A program made the translations under genes and the position numbers. Shown piece by piece: positions 1 to 5,534 of a stretch of DNA of 8,370 nt. Location of the stretch: contig CAMWJQ010000166.1 in assembly GCA_947174615.1 (NCBI GenBank), positions 1-8,370 on the forward strand, written 5' to 3'. Every line of letters starts with the position of its first letter. Position 1 is the first letter of the stretch. The notes below the pieces were generated by a model. That model had not been told where the DNA came from. It searched no databases and worked only from the letters and a program-made list of their open reading frames with translations. Origin of the DNA: an uncultured Lachnospiraceae bacterium. GTDB taxonomy: Bacteria > Bacillota > Clostridia > Lachnospirales > Lachnospiraceae.

Positions 1-81
1 TTTTCTAGCCGGTGTTAGAAGCCGTGGCTAAACGGGCAGGCTGAACTGTTACAAATTATTTTTGATTTTGTTGAAAGGTTA

Positions 82-110
82 TTGACTAGCAGCCTTTTTT
101 CTGATATGAT
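82..110 (+). promoter_or_regulatory. Promoter of the tmRNA gene
   Basis: A -35 hexamer TTGACT (82-87) and a -10 hexamer TATGAT (105-110) are separated by 17 bases, which is the ideal sigma-A spacing. A TG dinucleotide at 102-103 gives an extended -10. The stretch upstream (about 48-80) is A/T-rich and could act as an UP element. Transcription should begin near 116-118, about 15 bases before the mature tmRNA 5' end. A strong constitutive promoter fits an abundant stable RNA. Confidence 0.85.
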
Positions 111-117
111 AAACTAA

Positions 118-133
118 CCTTGACAAGTCAAGG
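118..133 (+). repeat. 7-2-7 palindrome at the tmRNA transcription start
   Basis: CCTTGAC (118-124) and GTCAAGG (127-133) form a perfect inverted repeat around AA. It covers the predicted start site and 5' leader and includes the first two G residues of mature tmRNA (132-133). In the precursor RNA it could form a 6-bp hairpin with a 4-base loop that competes with the acceptor stem before RNase P cleavage. As DNA it could be a protein site. Both roles are inference. Confidence 0.5.
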
Positions 134-476
134 GGTAGTAAAGGTTTCGACAGGGAACTTGAAGATGGAGAAGCAGGTCGCAGGTATGCGTTAAATCCAC
201 AATTAAAATTAAACGCTGAAGATAATTTAGCATTCGCAGCCTAATGGCTGCTGTCTGACCTAGTGCACCTACACATTAGGACTCAGGCATCGATTATGTA
301 GGAAACGACACATACTAAGCTTTGCATATGTGGGCGTATCATGAAGCTACTGACTATATGGGGGTGTTGGTTCGCCTGTATAGAAGGGAATGGGGCTTGA
401 CCCGAAACAATCAGCTAAACCTGTAGAAGTACATGGGATGGTTTTTTGGACACGGGTTCGACTCCCGTCTACTCCA
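132..476 (+). ncRNA. ssrA: tmRNA (transfer-messenger RNA, SsrA)
   Basis: One-piece tmRNA that, with SmpB and EF-Tu, rescues stalled ribosomes and tags the unfinished protein for proteolysis. The 5' end GGGGTAG (132-138) pairs with CTACTCC (469-475) to make the 7-bp acceptor stem with one G-U, followed by discriminator A476. CCA is not encoded and must be added afterwards. The conserved TTCGACAGGG-type 5' element follows the stem. The T arm is visible near the 3' end as ACGGG, loop TTCGACT, CCCGT. The tag reading frame is at 215-244, ending AEDNLAFAA then TAA, close to clostridial tags such as AEDNFALAA. The mature length of about 345 bases is typical. The resume codon is most likely GCT at 215. 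smpB is not in this window; the 80 bases before the promoter hold no gene I can identify. Confidence 0.97.
215..244 (+). other. tmRNA tag-peptide reading frame
   Basis: GCT GAA GAT AAT TTA GCA TTC GCA GCC TAA encodes AEDNLAFAA and a stop. The hydrophobic AFAA end is the kind of degron read by ClpXP-type proteases. The codon before GCT is AAC and no stop occurs just upstream, so the exact resume codon is inferred by analogy with clostridial tags that start at AED or ADD. Confidence 0.85.
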
Positions 477-483
477 TTAGATG

Positions 484-513
484 AGCCTAGAAAATCTAGG
501 CTTTTTTGCTTTA
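484..513 (+). terminator. Intrinsic terminator of ssrA
   Basis: AGCCTAGA (484-491) and TCTAGGCT (495-502) form a perfect 8-bp stem with an AAA loop. The run of six T at 502-507 follows, then GCTTTATT. This is a canonical rho-independent terminator starting 8 bases after the tmRNA 3' end. Confidence 0.93.
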
Positions 514-598
514 TTGTCCCTGTTACAGCTTTATTATAGCACTTCAGTTGCAGAGGGAAATTTCTGCGCGCAAGTTGGACTGAACAGGATAAAAATAT

Positions 599-659
599 AG
601 AGAAGCTTTACAAGAATCGTGTCATGTCTGATAGGCATTCATTCTTATAAGGCTTCTCT
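599..659. terminator. Long hairpin, probable bidirectional terminator after the ABC operon
   Basis: Two 19-base arms (599-617 and 641-659) pair at 18 of 19 positions, with one G-U (607:651) and one C-A mismatch (611:647). The loop 618-640 can form an extra stem of ATGTC (624-628) with GGCAT (634-638). Read on the minus strand, the hairpin lies about 84 bases after the permease stop and is followed by a T-rich ATATTTTTAT, which fits a terminator for the transporter operon. On the + strand it is followed by TTATTTT. The rest of 514-742 holds no gene that I can see. A weaker long-loop stem, GGGTT (666-670) with AACCC (702-706) and then TTTTGTTTT, may also terminate on the + strand. Confidence 0.65.
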
Positions 660-742
660 TATTTTGGGTTCAGGAGGCTGTGAAATGGCTATTTAGTCGA
701 TAACCCTTTTGTTTTATTCTGTTACTTGAAAGCCATATTTCA

Positions 743-1585
743 TTAATAGCTTATTTTTTTCTCCAGCAGGTTTAAAAGCCCATAGATTACCATTGCAATC
801 ACACATAGAATCACGATGCTTAAGATCACCATGTCTAGTTTGAAAACTTGGCTTCCATAGATGATAAGATACCCTAATCCCTTTCTGCCAGCGAGAAATT
901 CTCCGATAATGACGCCAACTAATGCTAGACCAATGTTGACCTTTGACAAAGAGATAAACGTAGGAATATTTCCAGGAAATACCACTTTTGTGAAAGCCTG
1001 CAATTTTGTGCCGCCCAGTGTCTCGATTAGTTTCAGCCGTTCAGGGTCTGTCTGCTCAAAGGATTGATATAAATTCAAGATACAGCCGAATATTCCGACT
1101 GAGATTCCACATAGAATAATAGTGCGGGGACCTGTGCCGAGCCACACGATAATCAGCGGTGCAAGCGCAGATTTGGGGAGACTGTTGAGCACAATCAAAA
1201 ACGGCTCAAACATTCTGCCCAGTGAGGGATAAAACCAGAAAAATGTCGCTGTCAGCAGGGAGAACAGGATAATCAGCAAAAAGCTGATACCCGACTCCAA
1301 GAGTGTAATGCCAATATGGCTCAACAGAGACATATCCTGAATATCATGCCAAAAAAGCTGTGAGATAGCAATAGGAGAGCTAAAGTAAAAACTGTCAATC
1401 CATTTTAGATCAGCAGCTACCTGCCAAAGCATTACAAAGGCGGCAAACAATAGAATACGACTCCAAAAAATATATAACTTCTGCAGCTTCTGGCGCCGCA
1501 GAAAATTTTTTTGTCCAACAGTGAGTGCGGATGCTTCCGTTTTGGTGATATCATTGTCTTCGCGATTATTTTTCTGTGTTTTCAT
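743..1585 (-). CDS. ABC transporter permease (nitrate/sulfonate/taurine-like family)
   Basis: Inner-membrane permease of 280 residues. It has about six hydrophobic segments near residues 39-57, 96-117, 127-149, 154-173, 214-232 and 251-274. The coupling-loop (EAA) motif lies at about 187-206 (ETLGGTKLQAFTKVV then FPGNIP), where the partner ATPase docks. This layout matches SsuC/TauC/NrtB-like permeases (BPD_transp_1 family); the substrate cannot be read from the sequence. The start chosen is ATG at 1585, 9 bases after a GGAGGG ribosome binding site (complement of 1595-1600). The frame stays open further upstream, but that part lies inside the ATPase gene. The start overlaps the end of the ATPase gene by 20 bases, which implies translational coupling. 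The charged N-terminal ~35 residues before the first segment are somewhat long for the family. Confidence 0.9.
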   Translation of the reverse strand: MKTQKNNREDNDITKTEASALTVGQKNFLRRQKLQKLYIFWSRILLFAAFVMLWQVAADLKWIDSFYFSSPIAISQLFWHDIQDMSLLSHIGITLLESGISFLLIILFSLLTATFFWFYPSLGRMFEPFLIVLNSLPKSALAPLIIVWLGTGPRTIILCGISVGIFGCILNLYQSFEQTDPERLKLIETLGGTKLQAFTKVVFPGNIPTFISLSKVNIGLALVGVIIGEFLAGRKGLGYLIIYGSQVFKLDMVILSIVILCVIAMVIYGLLNLLEKKISY

Positions 1586-2354
1586 CCTGCATTTCCCTCC
1601 AAATTTTATCGAAATATTCCTGAAAAAGACTTGACTTTCTGATATCCTCCCGTTTGATCTTGTTGGATTCAAATTCAATAGGGATGACATCCTTTATCGT
1701 ACAGGGCGGCTTTGTGAGCACGAATACCACATCAGCCATCGAAATCGCCTCTGAGATATCATGTGTCACCAAGATGGCTGTCTTTTGCTCGGATTTGATA
1801 ATGTCGTGGACGTCTTTGGACACATTGAGTCTCGTCTGATAATCCAGTGCACTAAATGGTTCATCGAGCAGAAGCAGGTCAGGACGCAGGGCAAGTGTGC
1901 GGATTAGAGCGATACGTTGCCGCATACCGCCGGAAAGAGCGGACGGTTTCTGATTCTTGACATTAGACAGATGATATTTGTCCAGAAGTTCATCGACCAA
2001 TTCCAGATTTTCCTTTGTTTTCTTTTTTTGTATCTCCAGACCAAGTGTGATGTTTTGATATACACTGCGCCACTCAAGCAGATGGTCATGCTGCAGCATA
2101 TAACCCACACGTGGAGCATTAAAATCTTCGGAGTAAGAGGTTATAAATCCGCCCACGGGCTTGAGCAGTCCGGCAATCAGAGATAAAATTGTGGATTTGC
2201 CGCAGCCGCTTGGACCAACCAGCGCTGCGAAGGCGCCTTTTTCGACTGTAAAATTTATGTCATTTAATACCTTTACTTCGCCAAGATTACTGTAATAAGA
2301 AAATTTAACGTGATCCAGACGGAGAATAGGCTTATCCTGATGAGGTTTTGACAT
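1566..2354 (-). CDS. ABC transporter ATP-binding protein (nitrate/sulfonate/taurine-like family)
   Basis: Cytoplasmic ATPase of 262 residues that powers import through the adjacent permease. Visible motifs in order are Walker A GPSGCGKST at 47-55 (K53), the Q-loop at Q88, signature LSGGMRQR at 140-147, Walker B LLLLDEPF at about 160-167, the D-loop SALD at 168-171 and the switch histidine H198 in VTHD. All catalytic residues are present. The length and the signature fit SsuB/TauC-partner/ThiZ-like ATPases; substrate unknown. The start is ATG at 2354, preceded by AGGCGG on the minus strand. The frame remains open to an ATG at 2465, but those extra 37 residues do not look like the family. It is the first gene of a two-gene minus-strand operon. 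No substrate-binding protein gene lies on either side within the window. Confidence 0.9.
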   Translation of the reverse strand: MSKPHQDKPILRLDHVKFSYYSNLGEVKVLNDINFTVEKGAFAALVGPSGCGKSTILSLIAGLLKPVGGFITSYSEDFNAPRVGYMLQHDHLLEWRSVYQNITLGLEIQKKKTKENLELVDELLDKYHLSNVKNQKPSALSGGMRQRIALIRTLALRPDLLLLDEPFSALDYQTRLNVSKDVHDIIKSEQKTAILVTHDISEAISMADVVFVLTKPPCTIKDVIPIEFESNKIKREDIRKSSLFQEYFDKIWREMQDENTEK

Positions 2355-2554
2355 ATCGTGACCGCCGCCTTTCTGTGTTAGTTTAAGTTTTGATAGATAG
2401 GGGTATAGGATAGTATATGTAAAGATGGGGTAAGAGTGATATATGTCAGTGAAAATTGCCTGCAAGCCATATGCTGTTGTTCAGGCAGTTCAGAAGATCG
2501 GACTCAATCAGCTTCGAGAGCCTGATGCGGCAAGCTTTGCAGTGCTTCCACAAT

Positions 2555-2563
2555 ATCATAACA
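2555..2563 (-). promoter_or_regulatory. Candidate extended -10 promoter for the ABC operon
   Basis: On the minus strand TGTTATGAT (complement of 2555-2563) matches the extended -10 form TGnTATAAT at all but one base. No good -35 hexamer is seen 17 bases upstream, as is common for extended -10 promoters. Transcription would start near 2548 and leave a leader of about 195 bases before the ATPase start. I recognise no known riboswitch in that leader. Confidence 0.35.
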
Positions 2564-2581
2564 CATAATTTATTCATGTGT
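2561..2581. promoter_or_regulatory. Palindrome between divergent promoters, candidate operator
   Basis: ACACAT (2561-2566) and ATGTGT (2576-2581) form a perfect 6-bp inverted repeat with a 9-base A/T-rich centre. Its complement contains CATGAATAAA, which matches the left half of the Bacillus ArgR/AhrC box as I remember it (CATGAATAAAAATTCAAG); the right half matches poorly. It abuts the candidate minus-strand -10 element and ends 17 bases before the -35 hexamer of the argH promoter. ArgR control of argH is expected in many bacteria, but assigning this site to ArgR is inference. Confidence 0.4.
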
Positions 2582-2598
2582 TTATCGAGGATTTTTTA

Positions 2599-2627
2599 TT
2601 GCAACACAAGAAAAATTATGCTATTAT
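2599..2627 (+). promoter_or_regulatory. Promoter of argH
   Basis: TTGCAA (2599-2604) and TATTAT (2622-2627) are separated by exactly 17 bases; the -10 matches consensus at 5 of 6 positions and the -35 at 4 of 6. The surrounding sequence is A/T-rich. Transcription would begin near 2634 and give a leader of about 180 bases before argH. That leader contains a hairpin of ACAGAC (2658-2663) with GTCTGT (2686-2691), but no T-box GGTGG-type sequence. Confidence 0.6.
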
Positions 2628-2814
2628 TACTAATATTTGTATTCGATATGTTACAGTACAGACAGGACTTAGTATTCGCTGTTCAGTCTGTGAGAAAACG
2701 TATGACCAGAAAGTAGAAATCCATCTGTGAAGCAAATTCTGCATGAATTTTTACTGGAGTGAACAGTAACTTCGATAACTATCAATTCTGAAAATAACAG
2801 GAGGCAACGATAAG

Positions 2815-4194
2815 ATGGCACAGCTTTGGGGGGGCAGATTTACCAAGGAAACGGACAAGCTTGTATATAACTTTAATGCTTCGATATCATTTGACCAAAA
2901 ATTCTTTCAGCAGGACGTAGAGGGCAGCATGGCGCATGTGAAGATGCTTGCGAAACAGGAAATCCTCACAGAGGATGAAAAGAATCAAATCCTGTCAGGA
3001 TTAGAAGGTATTCTGAATGATGTTGAGAATGGAACGCTGAAGATTACAGATGAATATGAGGATATCCATAGTTTTGTGGAGGCAAATCTGATTGACCGGA
3101 TTGGAGATGCGGGCAAGAAGCTCCACACAGGCAGGAGCAGGAATGATCAGGTTGCTCTTGATATGAAGCTTTACACACGACATGAGATTGTTGAGACCAA
3201 TGCGCTGTTAAAAGAACTGCTGGAATCCGTCTTTCATATTATGGAAGAGAATATAGAGACATATATGCCGGGATTCACACATTTGCAGAAAGCACAGCCA
3301 ATTACACTGGCACATCATATGGGGGCATATTTCGAGATGTTTAAGCGTGACAGACAGCGGCTTGATGACATTTATGACAGAATGAATTATTGTCCGCTGG
3401 GCTCTGGCGCATTGGCAGGAACTACATATCCGTTAGACAGGGCGTATACGGCACAACTTCTTGACTTTAATGGTCCCACACTCAATAGTATGGACTCTGT
3501 GGCAGATCGGGATTATGTGATTGAACTGTTGTCTGCACTGTCTACCATTATGATGCACCTGAGTCGATTCAGTGAAGAGATTATCATATGGAATTCTAAT
3601 GAGTATCATTTCGTGGAAATCGACGATGCGTACTCGACCGGCAGCAGTATTATGCCGCAAAAGAAAAATCCCGATATCGCGGAGCTTGTGCGCGGAAAGA
3701 CAGGACGCGTATACGGTGCATTGGTGTCCGTTCTCACGACAATGAAGGGTATCCCGCTTGCATACAATAAGGACATGCAGGAGGACAAGGAGCTGACCTT
3801 TGACGCGATTGATACCGTAAAAGGATGTGTGGCACTGTTCACAGGCATGTTAAAAACGCTGAAATTCAATAGAGATGTCATGAAGACAAGTGCCATGAAG
3901 GGCTTTACAAATGCGACAGACGCGGCGGATTATCTCGTAAATCATGGAGTACCGTTTCGGGATGCACACGGTATTATCGGAAGTATTGTATTGTATTGTA
4001 TTGAGAAGGATAAGGCGATTGATGAGCTGTCTCTTGATGAGCTCAAGGCAATCAGTCCGGTATTCGAGCAGGATATTTTTGAGGCAGTCAGTCTTGAGTC
4101 TTGTGTAAATAAGCGTATGACAATTGGTGCGCCGGGACCGGATGCGATGAGAGAGATACTTCGTATTCATAAAGAGTATCTGGGTCTTGATTGA
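2815..4194 (+). CDS. argH: Argininosuccinate lyase
   Basis: Cytoplasmic enzyme that splits argininosuccinate into arginine and fumarate, the last step of arginine synthesis; active as a homotetramer. The 459-residue length is typical. Family marks seen are LWGGRF at residues 4-9, the HTGRSRNDQ segment near 104-112, the T155-H156 pair in GFTHLQKAQP, and the fumarase/aspartase superfamily signature GSSIMPQKKNPD at 276-287, which carries the mobile-loop serine of the active site. The ATG at 2815 is fixed by AGGAGG at 2799-2804 with 10-base spacing. It is the only gene of the arginine pathway in the window, so argG is elsewhere. A run of four GTATT units at 3983-4002 lies within codons 390-396 and keeps the frame. 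A weak hairpin at 4212-4227 follows the stop codon. Confidence 0.97.
   Translation: MAQLWGGRFTKETDKLVYNFNASISFDQKFFQQDVEGSMAHVKMLAKQEILTEDEKNQILSGLEGILNDVENGTLKITDEYEDIHSFVEANLIDRIGDAGKKLHTGRSRNDQVALDMKLYTRHEIVETNALLKELLESVFHIMEENIETYMPGFTHLQKAQPITLAHHMGAYFEMFKRDRQRLDDIYDRMNYCPLGSGALAGTTYPLDRAYTAQLLDFNGPTLNSMDSVADRDYVIELLSALSTIMMHLSRFSEEIIIWNSNEYHFVEIDDAYSTGSSIMPQKKNPDIAELVRGKTGRVYGALVSVLTTMKGIPLAYNKDMQEDKELTFDAIDTVKGCVALFTGMLKTLKFNRDVMKTSAMKGFTNATDAADYLVNHGVPFRDAHGIIGSIVLYCIEKDKAIDELSLDELKAISPVFEQDIFEAVSLESCVNKRMTIGAPGPDAMREILRIHKEYLGLD
3983..4002 (+). repeat. Four tandem GTATT units inside argH
   Basis: Four perfect head-to-tail copies of the pentanucleotide GTATT lie within argH and encode part of S-I-V-L-Y-C-I (residues 390-396). 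Since 5 is not a multiple of 3, gain or loss of one unit would shift the frame and remove the last ~65 residues. The repeat is directly seen; any phase-variable role is speculation. Confidence 0.9.
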
Positions 4195-4211
4195 TTCATG
4201 TATTGGTAGAT

Positions 4212-4240
4212 GCTGTGGAAACCCAGCCAATCCTTTTGTC
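4212..4240 (+). terminator. Weak candidate terminator after argH
   Basis: GCTG-T-GG (4212-4218) pairs with CCCAGC (4222-4227) as a 6-bp stem with one bulged T and an AAA loop. A modest T tract (CCTTTTG) follows after five bases. The stem is short and the T tract weak, so read-through into asd is possible. Confidence 0.3.
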
Positions 4241-4326
4241 AGAAGATTATATTGATTTTCTTAAAGCACATTGTCGGAGTTTCTTGTCTAACATGTGATG
4301 CATATTTTGCCAAGTAAAATATTGTA

Positions 4327-4346
4327 TGCTGATATCCATATCAGCA
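4327..4346. promoter_or_regulatory. Perfect 9-2-9 palindrome before asd
   Basis: TGCTGATAT (4327-4335) and ATATCAGCA (4338-4346) are perfect inverted repeats around CC. The element ends 4 bases before the GGAGG of asd. It could be an operator for a dimeric regulator near the start of transcription, or an RNA hairpin next to the ribosome binding site. No matching second copy is seen in the window and I recognise no regulator for it. A lysine riboswitch, common before asd in Firmicutes, is not evident. Confidence 0.6.
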
Positions 4347-4361
4347 GAATGGAGGAGAATA

Positions 4362-5447
4362 ATGAGTGAAAAATTAAAAGTAGGTATTCTGGGCGGTACA
4401 GGAATGGTAGGTCAGAGATTTATAGCGCTGCTGGAGAATCATCCGTGGTTTGAGGTCACGACTATCGCGGCAAGTCCGCGTTCTGCCGGAAAAACATATG
4501 CGGAGGCAGTCGGTGACAGATGGAAAATGACAACGCCGATGCCAGAAGCAGTAAAAAATATCGTTGTCATGAATGTCAATGAAGTTGAGAAAGTGGCTTC
4601 CGAGGTTGATTTCGTATTTTCTGCAGTTGATATGACAAAAGAAGAAATCAAGAAGATCGAGGAGGAGTACGCAAAGACAGAGACTCCTGTAGTCAGCAAC
4701 AATTCCGCACATAGATGGACACCGGATGTACCGATGGTGGTGCCTGAGATCAATCCTGAACATATGAAGGTCATTGATTTCCAGAAAAAACGCCTCGGCA
4801 CGACAAGAGGTTTTGTGGCAGTAAAGCCAAACTGCTCGATCCAGAGTTACGCGCCTGTTTTGACTGCATGGAAAGAGTTTGAGCCATACGAGGTTGTTGC
4901 GACTACCTATCAGGCAATTTCCGGCGCTGGAAAGACGTTTAAGGATTGGCCGGAAATGGAGGGCAATATTATTCCATACATTGGCGGCGAGGAGGAGAAG
5001 AGCGAGAAAGAACCGCTTCGAATCTGGGGCGAGATCAAGGACGGTGTGATTGAACCGGCATCATCTCCTGCCATCACATGTCAGTGTATCCGTGTGCCGG
5101 TATTAAATGGTCACACTGCTGCCGTATTTGTAAAATTCAGAAAGCAGCCGACGAAAGAGCAGTTAATTGAAAAGTTAGTGAATTTCAAAGGTGTTCCGCA
5201 GGAGCTGGAACTTCCGAGCGCACCAAAGCAGTTTATCCAGTATCTTGAGGAGGACAACAGACCGCAGGTAAGCCTTGATGTTGATTATGAGAACGGTATG
5301 GGCGTCTCGGTAGGACGTATCCGCGAGGACAGTGTATATGACTGGAAGTTTGTCGGACTTTCACACAATACCGTGCGCGGTGCAGCAGGCGGTGCAGTAC
5401 TCTGCGCAGAGCTTCTCAAGGCACAAGGATATATCACCAAGAAATAA
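4362..5447 (+). CDS. asd: Aspartate-semialdehyde dehydrogenase, archaeal/fungal type
   Basis: NADP-dependent cytoplasmic enzyme that reduces aspartyl phosphate to aspartate semialdehyde, the branch point for lysine/diaminopimelate, threonine, methionine and isoleucine. It has 361 residues. The N-terminal Rossmann loop is GGTGMVG at 11-17, the catalytic cysteine is C158 in KPNCSIQ, and the acid/base histidine is H251 in NGHTAAV. The blocks NIIPYIGGEE, SAPKQ and GVSVGRIRED, and the C-terminal LSHNTVRGAAGG block, match the yeast Hom2/archaeal group rather than the E. coli or B. subtilis Asd type. The start is ATG at 4362, 6 bases after GGAGG (4351-4355); an in-frame ATG at 4326 lies before the palindrome and the ribosome binding site, so I rejected it. 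Isoleucine replaces the threonine or alanine often seen after the NCS of the active site, and its effect is unknown. Confidence 0.95.
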   Translation: MSEKLKVGILGGTGMVGQRFIALLENHPWFEVTTIAASPRSAGKTYAEAVGDRWKMTTPMPEAVKNIVVMNVNEVEKVASEVDFVFSAVDMTKEEIKKIEEEYAKTETPVVSNNSAHRWTPDVPMVVPEINPEHMKVIDFQKKRLGTTRGFVAVKPNCSIQSYAPVLTAWKEFEPYEVVATTYQAISGAGKTFKDWPEMEGNIIPYIGGEEEKSEKEPLRIWGEIKDGVIEPASSPAITCQCIRVPVLNGHTAAVFVKFRKQPTKEQLIEKLVNFKGVPQELELPSAPKQFIQYLEEDNRPQVSLDVDYENGMGVSVGRIREDSVYDWKFVGLSHNTVRGAAGGAVLCAELLKAQGYITKK

Positions 5448-5464
5448 AATAAGGAGATAGAGTG

Positions 5465-5491
5465 GAAAGAGCGGTATTTTGCTGCTCTTTC
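5465..5491 (+). terminator. Hairpin after asd, possible terminator without a T tract
   Basis: GAAAGAGC (5465-5472) and GCTCTTTC (5484-5491) form a perfect 8-bp stem with an 11-base loop, 17 bases after the asd stop. No T run follows, so it is not a canonical intrinsic terminator; it may protect the 3' end of the message or attenuate transcription. It lies within a 10-codon frame, GTG 5462 to TGA 5494, preceded by AAGGAG. Confidence 0.4.
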
Positions 5492-5534
5492 TGACTTAGG
5501 AACTGTATGGTGCACAATGAATGGGAGTGTATTG

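Larger units (their letters stand above)
2355..2814. other. 460-base divergent intergenic region
   Basis: This gap separates the minus-strand ABC operon from argH. Besides the promoters and palindrome listed separately, 2450-2550 is more GC-rich than the rest and holds several short inverted pairs (GCCTG 2458-2462 with CAGGC 2482-2486; AGCTT near 2500 with AAGCT near 2531). Short frames are open here, including a 41-codon frame on + at 2443-2568 and a 37-codon frame on - beginning at an ATG near 2558. None has a good ribosome binding site and I recognise no protein. It could be a structured leader, a small gene or gene remnant. Confidence 0.5.

Noticed and set aside
1..81. Possible tail of smpB before ssrA
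   Set aside because: The reading frames close quickly and none shows the basic C-terminal tail expected of SmpB; only an imperfect TAGCC/GGCTA stem (6-30) is seen.
440..480. Integration site of a mobile element at the tmRNA 3' end
   Set aside because: tmRNA ends are common attachment sites, but no second copy of the 3' end and no integrase gene lie in the window.
666..713. Perfect AGGAGG followed by a short ATG frame (MAI stop) on the + strand
   Set aside because: Three codons cannot be called a gene; the site lies in a long-loop stem and is probably chance.
861..1067. Open + strand frame antisense to the permease
   Set aside because: It lies wholly within a well-supported permease gene, has no family-like motif and no ribosome binding site.
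2355..2548. TPP riboswitch in the leader of the ABC operon
   Set aside because: The CTGAGA and ACCTGATC-type core elements are absent on the minus strand.
2634..2814. T-box leader before argH
   Set aside because: No GGTGG-type T-box sequence or matching terminator/antiterminator pair is seen.
3433..4230. Several open minus-strand frames antisense to argH
   Set aside because: They overlap a complete argininosuccinate lyase with all signatures and show no recognisable domains.
4195..4361. Lysine riboswitch before asd
   Set aside because: The gap is only 167 bases and lacks the long conserved multi-helix core; only the 9-2-9 palindrome stands out.
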